A stretch of DNA of 8,968 nt from Planctomycetaceae bacterium. Its GTDB lineage: Bacteria; Planctomycetota; Planctomycetia; Planctomycetales; Planctomycetaceae. Numbering within the stretch: the stretch's first letter is position 1; every line of letters starts with the position of its first letter. A model generated the notes under the pieces. The model did not search any database. It saw only the letters and a list, made by a program, of their open reading frames with translations, and was not told where the DNA came from. Location: the NCBI GenBank assembly GCA_027080405.1, contig JALWSL010000058.1, forward strand, positions 1 through 8,968. The letters run 5' to 3'. This document shows, one piece after another, positions 1 to 5,778 of the stretch. Position numbers and translations under genes: made by a program.

Positions 1-72
1 CCACGCGGCGACAACAAGCACCAGACAGCAGAAAAAGAAAGTCCATTTCAGTGAATTTTTGGGAATCTTCAT
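1..72 (-). CDS. N-terminus of an exported or membrane-anchored protein (partial, runs off left edge)
   Basis: Twenty-four codons are visible from an ATG at 72 reading leftward. The peptide starts Met-Lys-Ile-Pro-Lys, has a second Lys at residue 9, and then enters a run of aromatic and aliphatic residues (Trp-Thr-Phe-Phe-Phe-Cys-Cys-Leu-Val-Leu-Val-Val-Ala-Ala-Trp). That is the pattern of a signal peptide or N-terminal membrane anchor. A good ribosome-binding sequence (AAGGA) lies about 8 bases upstream of the ATG. No functional domain is inside the window. The upstream neighbour on the same strand is a Cys-rich exported protein, so a periplasmic adaptor of a metal efflux pump is a possibility, but that is a guess from context. 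The start is well supported; the function is unknown. Confidence 0.6.
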   Translation of the reverse strand, partial: MKIPKNSLKWTFFFCCLVLVVAAW

Positions 73-142
73 GATGGATCCTTATGATTGATCAGTTAGC
101 TTTTTTCGTCGGGCGAGTATTTTCAGGATAAAAATATCGTGA

Positions 143-211
143 GATGCGTTGTGACTTCTCTTGGAGAACTTGCACACCATCTGGCGCGTTGTGACCGGGT
201 GACAACGCATC
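143..211. promoter_or_regulatory. Repeated GATGCGTTGT elements, possible operator region of the left-edge gene
   Basis: GATGCGTTGT occurs at 143-152. Its exact reverse complement ACAACGCATC is at 202-211. GCGTTGTGAC occurs at 146-155 and again at 186-195, exactly 40 bases apart. GCGTTGT (186-192) and ACAACGC (202-208) also form a perfect inverted repeat around a 9-base spacer. A smaller palindrome, TTCTC-TTG-GAGAA, sits at 156-168 between them. The group lies 70-140 bases upstream of the leftward gene starting at 72 and downstream of the Cys-rich gene. The repeats are visible directly; a role as regulator binding sites or a transcript hairpin is inference. The rest of 73-371 shows no convincing gene. 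A 6-bp palindrome, ACTTCA-CC-TGAAGT, is at 284-297. Confidence 0.35.
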
Positions 212-371
212 CGACGATACTTTTCAAACGGGCAGAAGCAGGAAAGGCGTTCATTCAAGAACAGCGCAACACCTCACCGCCACACTTCACCTGAAGTCGT
301 CGCATTGACGAGCGATTGGGACTGCAATTTCGTTATCGTTTTGCCCGTATCATTCGAAGCACAGATACGGT

Positions 372-911
372 CTATAGCAGCCAAACTTGCGTAAGCGCAG
401 ATCGGGATCCCCCCAACTGGCTCGCATCATAATCGAGAGCGGCGGGCGAGAACTGGCAAAGAAAGGGAAAACATTGCAACTCGGCAGTGGCATACCTGAC
501 GTTGACCGGTTCCAGAGAAAAACGGTCAATCAAAACCGGTCTTGTCGCATTCACAACAAAAACGCAATGGCTTCCATTACAGGTACATTGGCACGGCGGA
601 ATTATTGGGGAGTTGTGCGATACCGTTTTGCCAGAACGAATCGCAGAGTTTTGCCCGGATTGCTGTTTCTCTTTGCCGGCAACTTTCCTGTGCGAAGCTT
701 TGTGCGTCCCAGACGCAGCACACCGGCAACATCGGGTTCCTTTTTTGGCCTGTTCGCAACCGTCCCTGTTCTCACAAGAACATGACTCTTCGCAGTTTGC
801 CATCATGTTGGGGCAGCATTCCGCATGAACCGCGTGGATGCCACAACCGAGCAGGCTGTGCACTGACATCGCGGTCAACACGATCAGTTTTACTAAATGA
901 GAAGTAACCAT
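372..911 (-). CDS. Cys-rich exported small protein, probable metal-binding type
   Basis: This 179-residue protein begins with a basic-hydrophobic leader. The leader ends either in a lipobox-like Leu-Leu-Gly-Cys (residues 20-23) or in a signal peptidase I-like Ala-Val-His-Ala (27-30). The mature part has about 15 cysteines in two clusters. Residues 32-64 include a CC pair, CSC, and CCRC; residues 107-116 form CQCTCNGSHC, followed by a Val-Phe-Val-Val stretch. A basic, Gln/Ser-rich linker (about 70-100) separates the clusters, and the C-terminal third looks disordered. Dense Cys/His motifs in an exported protein suggest thiol-based metal binding or disulfide-stabilised structure. Small proteins with this LLGC leader are, from memory, found beside heavy-metal efflux genes in planctomycetes; I could not check this. 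No clear ribosome-binding site precedes the ATG, so Met15 is an alternative start, although it would shorten the leader. Several overlapping plus-strand frames exist but lack these features. Confidence 0.65.
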   Translation of the reverse strand: MVTSHLVKLIVLTAMSVHSLLGCGIHAVHAECCPNMMANCEESCSCENRDGCEQAKKGTRCCRCAASGTHKASHRKVAGKEKQQSGQNSAIRSGKTVSHNSPIIPPCQCTCNGSHCVFVVNATRPVLIDRFSLEPVNVRYATAELQCFPFLCQFSPAALDYDASQLGGSRSALTQVWLL

Positions 912-1060
912 GACTGCACCGAAAGTTAAGGTCGAACAGGAACAACTGCGCCGGGATTATTCAATGTTCGCAAGATCTCATCAAGAGGAATCTCTTACAA
1001 TATTTCCGAAACCCCAATCATCCAATCACACAGCGTATCTTCCAACTGGGACGGGACATG

Positions 1061-1090
1061 AAAAATGCCCGATTCCAGAAAGAACCGGGC
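1061..1090 (-). terminator. Rho-independent terminator downstream of the 75-residue protein gene
   Basis: Read leftward, GCCCG at 1090-1086 pairs with CGGGC at 1071-1067. The stem extends inward through GU and AU pairs to about 9-10 bp with a four-base loop, and is followed by ATTTTT (1066-1061). It lies 31 bases past the stop codon of the 1122-1349 gene and upstream of the Cys-rich gene, so it should separate the two leftward transcripts. A second small hairpin, CCTGAA-TCAGG-TTCAGG (1110-1126), overlaps the stop codon but has no T-run in the leftward direction. Confidence 0.8.
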
Positions 1091-1121
1091 GTTAATCCGA
1101 ACGTCCTTGCCTGAATCAGGT

Positions 1122-1349
1122 TCAGGAGGCTTTTTTCTGCTGCAGAAGCGGAATGATCTGGCTCATTGCGTTGCACATATCCTGAATGATCCCTTTTTCG
1201 AGTTCTTCAGTGGGTATTTGTTCACATGCAGCGACGCAAGCGTGAATACGACGGACGATCTCCCTGTTTTCAGGGGTATCTTCTCCTAAAATCTCACCTT
1301 GAGTCGTCACAATGAACTGCGGCAATTTTGATGATGGCTCCATCGACAT
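1122..1349 (-). CDS. Small conserved-type protein with an RRIHACVAACEQIPTEEL motif
   Basis: This 75-residue soluble protein has no signal peptide or membrane segment. After a short beta-like start it contains Glu-Asn-Arg-Glu and then RRIHACVAACEQIPTEELE (about residues 33-51), followed by a predicted helix to a lysine-rich end. The pattern 'R-I-x-A-C-V-x-A-C-x-x-I-x-T-E-x-L-E' resembles a short motif I know from phage and bacterial hypothetical proteins, where it precedes a helical segment; the resemblance is from memory. The two Cys residues four apart, on one helix face with His just before, could matter for structure or metal binding, but no function is assigned. The ATG at 1349 is preceded by AAGG about 10 bases upstream. 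The gene is monocistronic, with a strong terminator 31 bases beyond its stop. Confidence 0.7.
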   Translation of the reverse strand: MSMEPSSKLPQFIVTTQGEILGEDTPENREIVRRIHACVAACEQIPTEELEKGIIQDMCNAMSQIIPLLQQKKAS

Positions 1350-2263
1350 AAACCAGACCTTAATCTCCGTGTGTGCATCCGTCGTAATGTTGCAGAACCT
1401 GCTCGGTCCAATACTCCGCTATCAATAGAGTCGGCATTTTGGGCGGACATGTTCACAATCGACTGCTTTCGGGTAAAAATAGCGCATAAAACGAGGTATT
1501 CCACTGCTTCGATTCTTCCCTCATCCCCCGAGATTACCCATACTGATGGACGACTAGCACAATGTGGCCCCCCTGAACCTTGAGAACCCTCGTCAACCCA
1601 GATCGCTTGTTCACCACAAAAAGGACTTCATGCGAATCGTTTCAAAATATTGGTCTTCCACTTGACAGTATGGGAAAGTTACGGTGCAATAGCGGCTATG
1701 TGTCGACACAGGTTGATACATCACCTGATGACGGGGAGGGGTCTCCGTTGTCAAGTTTGGTGTGGTGTCGGAGTTTTGCGAGAGTTACGTTGTGGTTGCG
1801 TGCCGATTCAAAGGGACCAGGAAGAGGCACGGAACTGTCATAGCGGCGTTTCTCGAACAGGACTTTGAGGTCTGTGTCTGTTTGAAGGTAACACGGAAGC
1901 CCTTTCAAATTTCCTACCGTGGTTCAGGGTGATTCGGGTGGAATCCCGAGTGATCTGCAACTTGATTGGCAGAGCGGTGTGATGCACTTTTCTGCTCTTA
2001 CCTTTGCGAACGGTCATCGAGTGATGGCTGGAAAGCGTTTCAGGTTGCAAGAACCGAATTCATGTAAAGATGCTGAGGATGTGTTGCTGCGGGACCAAGC
2101 TTTGGCAATGCGGTATTCGGCGTTTTTGCGTTGATGGGAAGAAGCAGTTATTGTTTTCACTCCAAAAAACGATATCTGTTTGAAGTGCAGGCAGTATGTC
2201 TGCTGATGAGACATTATGTTTCGCAGAGTTATGCTATTGCATAATTAACAGGGTCAGGCTGAA
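1350..2263. other. 914-base region without a recognisable gene
   Basis: Only short, mutually overlapping frames of under 90 codons occur on both strands; none has a recognisable motif together with a good ribosome-binding site. The part from about 1720 to 1890 is visibly G/T-rich on the plus strand. Visible structures are a perfect 12-base palindrome TGTGTCGACACA (1699-1710), immediately followed by an imperfect one, AGGTTGAT-AC-ATCACCT (1710-1726), and GATTC-GGGTG-GAATC near 1930-1945. The right end must hold the control region of the 2264 gene. The left end holds the promoter of the leftward 1122-1349 gene. The rest is either true intergenic DNA, an unrecognised non-coding RNA or eroded coding sequence; the sequence alone does not decide between these. 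Confidence 0.6.
2229..2244. promoter_or_regulatory. Inverted repeat TTATGC-TATT-GCATAA just upstream of the ketosynthase-fold gene
   Basis: The arms TTATGC (2229-2234) and GCATAA (2239-2244) are exact reverse complements around a 4-base spacer. One flanking A-T pair lies beyond a G-T mismatch. The repeat ends 20 bases before the ATG at 2264. It is AT-rich, contains CATAAT and TATGCT as possible -10 elements, and could be an operator overlapping the promoter. No convincing -35 element at standard spacing could be chosen. This is an inference from position and symmetry only. Confidence 0.3.
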
Positions 2264-3544
2264 ATGTTATACAATAAGAATTGCCGCATCGCCGTTACCG
2301 GTGTGGGGGTCGTTTCTCCTATTGGAATTGGGAAAGAAGCGTTCTGGAACAATCTGGTTGCAGGAAACTCCGGAATCGGTTTTCTGGAGTCGGTTCCTTC
2401 CTCCAGGCTACCCTCAAAACTGGGAGCTGAAATCCACGACTTCGACCCGGTGGAGTACATCAACAACCGCAAGTCGATCAATCTGATGAGTCGCGACGCC
2501 CAGCTTGGTGTTGCCGCTGCAAATATGAGTATGGCCGACGCCGGTTTGAGCCGGGGGCAGGTCGATCCCGAACGTTTGGGGGTTGTATTCGGTTCTGGTC
2601 ATATCGCGTCCACTCCTGAAGAACTGGTGGGAGCGGCACCGGGGGGCAACAGTTACGATCAGTTTGCCGGCTGGGCTGAGGAGCGAATGGGGCAGATTCC
2701 GCCGTTGTGGCTGCTTCGACAGATGCCAAACGTCCAGGCTTCCTACATTTCCATTGAACATGACGCCCGAGGCCCGAACAACACGATTACCTGTCAGGAA
2801 TCATCGGCGCTTCTCGCGTTGTCGGAAGCGATGGGAACCATTCAGCGTGACGCTGCAGATTGCATGATTGTTGGCGCAAGCAGTTGTGCGACCGATCCGT
2901 TCGATGTGGCACGTTTCAATCTGTTCGACTCGCTGACGCGCCGGCAGGACGATCCTCAACGGGCCTGCAGGCCGTTTGACCGTGATCGTGACGGTTCGGT
3001 GGTCGGGGAAGGTTCAGCCGTATTCGTTATTGAGCGAATGGAACATGCTCTCGCCCGGGGAGCCGATATCTATGCCGAGCTTCTTTCTGTCGGCTCTGGA
3101 TGCGATGGGACAACAACGGCCTCAAAAAATTCGGGAGCGGGACTCGTCGCCGCGATTCAGTCGGTTATTCGTCGAGCCGAGATCCGTCCGGAAGAAATTG
3201 GCCACATCAACGCCCATGGCAAAAGCACGCAGCGGGACGATCTGGTCGAAGCGATTGCCTATCATCGGGCGATGGGAACGGCTGCCTCCAATATTCCCGT
3301 CATTGCGTTGGGAAGCTATTTTGGCCAGTTCGATGCGGGAACCGGGGCGGTTGAGTTGGCAGGATCGATCCTCGCCATGAGGCATCGTGAATTGCCCATC
3401 ACCCTGAACTACGAAACTCCCGATCCCGGTTGCGAATTGAATGTCGTCAGAGACCAGCCGCAGTCGTTGGGGAATTCATTGACCTTGAGTGTCAATCGCA
3501 CCTCGATGGGACAAAGTGCTGCCTGTTTGCTTCGCGCCCTCTGA
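2264..3544 (+). CDS. Beta-ketoacyl synthase-fold protein (FabF/KAS II-like) with a degenerate active site
   Basis: This 426-residue protein has the full thiolase-fold layout of a FabF-type condensing enzyme (usual length about 412). It opens with RIAVTGVGVVSPIGIG, has a Ser-Arg-Asp helix near 76-78, an Arg-Pro-Phe-Asp-x-x-Arg-Asp-Gly segment (236-244) and INAHGKST (315-322). The normal catalytic set is Cys, His, Lys, His. Only the first His (H318) is clearly kept. Aligned without gaps from Gly-Pro at 170-171, and from the later Ser-Glu-Ala, the nucleophile Cys position is Glu179; the local sequence is TCQESS instead of TACxSG. The Lys and second His positions are Gly350 and Gln355 (GSYFGQFDAGTG). 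The C-terminal GFGG loop is replaced by a longer SVNRTSMGQ segment. It is therefore unlikely to catalyse ordinary Claisen condensation. It may be a chain-length-factor-like partner, a decarboxylase or a binding protein. A weak ribosome-binding sequence precedes the ATG; the asparagine synthase follows 96 bases later. Confidence 0.9.
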   Translation: MLYNKNCRIAVTGVGVVSPIGIGKEAFWNNLVAGNSGIGFLESVPSSRLPSKLGAEIHDFDPVEYINNRKSINLMSRDAQLGVAAANMSMADAGLSRGQVDPERLGVVFGSGHIASTPEELVGAAPGGNSYDQFAGWAEERMGQIPPLWLLRQMPNVQASYISIEHDARGPNNTITCQESSALLALSEAMGTIQRDAADCMIVGASSCATDPFDVARFNLFDSLTRRQDDPQRACRPFDRDRDGSVVGEGSAVFVIERMEHALARGADIYAELLSVGSGCDGTTTASKNSGAGLVAAIQSVIRRAEIRPEEIGHINAHGKSTQRDDLVEAIAYHRAMGTAASNIPVIALGSYFGQFDAGTGAVELAGSILAMRHRELPITLNYETPDPGCELNVVRDQPQSLGNSLTLSVNRTSMGQSAACLLRAL

Positions 3545-3640
3545 TAATTCCTGTATCCTCTGCTGTACACGGATTTGAGACCCACTGCGTGGTGGGGCGC
3601 ACCGCCCGATTGTTGTTCTGTAACGGGGATTTCTGCGACT

Positions 3641-5590
3641 GTGTGTGGTATTGTTGGTGCTATTTCTCTCGACGGTCCCCGTTCGTTTCCGGATCAGACA
3701 CTGGATCGCATGGCGAATGCGATCAGGCATCGTGGCCCGGATGATGGACATTCCTACTCAGAGCCGGGGATTTCGTTTGCTGCCCGACGATTGTCGATTA
3801 TCGATGTTGCCCATGGCAGACAACCAATTGGGAATGAAGATGGTCAGGTGCAGGTTGCCTTCAATGGTGAGCTGTACGACTATCCCGATCTCAGAGAAGA
3901 TCTGCTGAAAAAAGGGCACCAGTTACGAACGCATTGCGATACAGAAGCCTGGGCCCATCTGTATGAAGATTTTGGCGAAGATGTTTTTTTGAAAGCGCGC
4001 GGGCAGTTTGCCGCGTGTATATGGGATCGCCGGGAAAAGAAACTTCTGTTGGGACGCGACCGGGCTGGCATCTCGCCTCTTTATTACACGGTGGTCGATA
4101 ACTGGCTGCTCTGGTCTTCGGAAATACGGGGACTGCTGGCGACGAAAATGGTTAGTGCCCGACCGGACCGTCTGGGACTCGATTTCTACTTCAATTTCTT
4201 CTGTTTGCCGAGTGAGCGAACCTGCTTTGAAGGGATCTCGATGCTGCCCCCCGGCTATCAGTTGAGGGTACAGGATGGAAAGATCGAAAAACGATGCTAC
4301 TGGGATCTCGACTTTCCCGATGCGGGAACGGAACGCAGGTTTGAAAATCCTGTTCAGGCTGAAGAGGAACTCGAGCACCTTCTGCAGGAATCGGTTCGCA
4401 GAAGGCTGATCAGTGAAGTTCCTGTCTGTTGCTATCTGAGTGGCGGTCTGGATTCCACAACTGTCCTGGGTCTGGTGACACGGGCACGCGAGCAGCCGAT
4501 CCAGTCCTTTACCATCTCGCTGGATGGCTCCGGTCCGGTCGACGAACGTACCCAGGCGATGGAATCGGCCGAGATCCTCCATAGCCCTCTGGAAATTCTG
4601 CGCTTGAAGTCGACGGATATCGCGAACGCCTATCCGGAGCAGATTGTCGCCTCGGAAGGGCCTGTTTTCGATACCTCCGCCTCCTGCCTGATGTTGATGG
4701 CCAAACGGGTTCACCAGATGGGTTACAAGGTGGCTTTAACCGGAGAAGGAGCGGACGAATTGCTGGCCGGTTATGTCTGGTTTCGATACGCACACCGGGG
4801 GCAACTGCCGGGACGGCCTGCGGTTCGACTATTTCGCCGCCTGACGGCGCTGACGGCTGGAGGAGGGCGGGTTCATCAGCATCCGATAGATGCGTTTCAT
4901 GGTCATCGGATTGCCCAGCAGAGTTCCTACGAACTGATCGGACAGTCGCGGGAAGTCCTTTATTCTGCGGATATGTGGAAGTCTGTCGGGGACTACTCGC
5001 CGTATCAGGATGTTCCCGGAATGTGCGAAAAACGGATCGCTCATTGGGAACCGCTGAACCGTTCGCTGTACGCGGGCTTCAAGATCATGCTGCCCGGTTT
5101 GCTGCTGGCCGCCAAAAGCGACCGGGTGACAATGAACAGTTCGGTGGAAGGGCGCTATCCGTTTCTGGATGAATCGGTCGTCGATTTCTGCGCTTCGATC
5201 GATCCGACATTGAAGTTGCATGGCAAGCAGAACAAGTGGCTGTTGCGTCAGGTGGCGGCCCGCACACTACCGCCGCAAATTGCCAATCGTCCTAAAACCA
5301 TGTTTCGCGCTTTTTTAACGGCGAATTTTCTGGGCGAAAATCGTCCAGACTGGGTTGACCAGCTTCTCAGTGGCGAGTCATTAAAAAAATCCGGTTACTT
5401 TCAGCAGGAAGGTGTGGAACGGGCCAGGCGTGCTCAGGCGACCAAAAGACGCCGTTCGCTGGGAAGATACATTCTCGACATGGGATTGATGGGAGTGCTT
5501 TCAACGCAATTGTGGCATCACCTTTATATCGATCCCACATTGGCGGATCTTCCCGATTGGACCGGAATCCAACACGGCGTAAACGGTTAA
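3641..5590 (+). CDS. asnB: Asparagine synthase (glutamine-hydrolysing) family amidotransferase
   Basis: The start is set at the GTG at 3641 because class-II amidotransferases need Cys as residue 2, freed by Met removal; here the codons read GTG-TGT-GGT (Met-Cys-Gly-Ile-Val-Gly). The frame stays open further upstream to an ATG at 3575, but that would bury the nucleophile. The product is 649 residues, longer than E. coli AsnB (554). Glutaminase domain, about 1-200: Cys2, RHRGPDD (29-35), RRLSIID (49-55), FNGELYD (74-80), DTE (100-102). Synthase domain: the ATP-pyrophosphatase loop SGGLDS (267-272), GEGADE (368-373) and a Lys-Ser-Asp-Arg with a later Glu-Gly-Arg-Tyr-Pro-Phe-Leu-Asp near 490-510. 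Ammonia from glutamine would be passed to an AMP-activated carboxylate, normally aspartate. Enzymes with the RPKTMFRAF-type end also occur in polysaccharide and natural-product loci, so the acceptor could differ. Both active sites look intact. A weak GGGGA lies upstream, and a small GGGCG-CAC-CGCCC hairpin (3595-3607) sits in the gap. Confidence 0.92.
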   Translation: MCGIVGAISLDGPRSFPDQTLDRMANAIRHRGPDDGHSYSEPGISFAARRLSIIDVAHGRQPIGNEDGQVQVAFNGELYDYPDLREDLLKKGHQLRTHCDTEAWAHLYEDFGEDVFLKARGQFAACIWDRREKKLLLGRDRAGISPLYYTVVDNWLLWSSEIRGLLATKMVSARPDRLGLDFYFNFFCLPSERTCFEGISMLPPGYQLRVQDGKIEKRCYWDLDFPDAGTERRFENPVQAEEELEHLLQESVRRRLISEVPVCCYLSGGLDSTTVLGLVTRAREQPIQSFTISLDGSGPVDERTQAMESAEILHSPLEILRLKSTDIANAYPEQIVASEGPVFDTSASCLMLMAKRVHQMGYKVALTGEGADELLAGYVWFRYAHRGQLPGRPAVRLFRRLTALTAGGGRVHQHPIDAFHGHRIAQQSSYELIGQSREVLYSADMWKSVGDYSPYQDVPGMCEKRIAHWEPLNRSLYAGFKIMLPGLLLAAKSDRVTMNSSVEGRYPFLDESVVDFCASIDPTLKLHGKQNKWLLRQVAARTLPPQIANRPKTMFRAFLTANFLGENRPDWVDQLLSGESLKKSGYFQQEGVERARRAQATKRRRSLGRYILDMGLMGVLSTQLWHHLYIDPTLADLPDWTGIQHGVNG

Positions 5591-5645
5591 ATTTTTCCCG
5601 ATGGATGATGAATGGATTAACCTTCGGGCTGCATTGCGGTAGCAT

Positions 5646-5721
5646 GGGAGTAGACTCCCCGGTATTGCCGATCCGTTTCGAGCGAAATCCGCTCGGCGAT
5701 CCGCAGGAACCATTTCTGCGG
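5646..5721 (+). promoter_or_regulatory. Three consecutive short hairpins in the leader of the aldose reductase gene
   Basis: The 188-base gap before the reductase holds three perfect 6-bp inverted repeats in 76 bases: GGGAGT-AG-ACTCCC (5646-5659), CGAGCG-AAATC-CGCTCG (5679-5695) and CCGCAG with CTGCGG around a 9-base loop (5701-5706 and 5716-5721). CGATCCG is also repeated directly at 5669-5675 and 5697-5703, and GCCGA (5667-5671) can pair with TCGGC (5693-5697) as an alternative to the middle stem. None is followed by a T-run, so they are not ordinary terminators. A structured 5' leader or operator sites are both possible. I recognise no known riboswitch. Confidence 0.3.
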
Positions 5722-5778
5722 GTGCGTTCGAATCATCGGTTCAGTATCAAAACTAACTCCAGGTTAACAGAGGTGATC

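Noticed and set aside
123..254. Minus-strand frame of 43 codons between the two left-hand genes
   Set aside because: No ribosome-binding sequence, no recognisable motif, and it runs through the repeated GCGTTGTGAC elements.
387..1095. Plus-strand frames at 387-785, 487-828, 542-907 and 910-1095
   Set aside because: They lie opposite the Cys-rich minus gene or across the leftward terminator, overlap each other and lack recognisable motifs.
1571..1929. CCCTGAACC (1571-1579) and its reverse complement GGTTCAGGG (1921-1929) as ends of a mobile element
   Set aside because: A 9-base match over this span is expected by chance, there is no flanking target duplication or transposase between them, and the GGCCCCCCTGAACC resemblance to IS3-type ends is not supported by anything else.
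1919..2134. 71-codon plus frame starting Val-Val-Gln-Gly-Asp-Ser-Gly-Gly, resembling a serine-protease active site
   Set aside because: The match is a coincidence of a few residues: no His or Asp motif, no length for a protease and no ribosome-binding sequence.
2792..2794. Cys177 of the ketosynthase-fold protein taken as a normal active-site nucleophile
   Set aside because: It sits two residues before the position expected from ungapped alignment on both sides, and the supporting Lys and second His are absent. It is kept as an alternative in the finding.
3923..4714. 263-codon minus frame inside the asparagine synthase gene
   Set aside because: It is antisense to a gene with all expected catalytic motifs; composition is that of a shadow frame.
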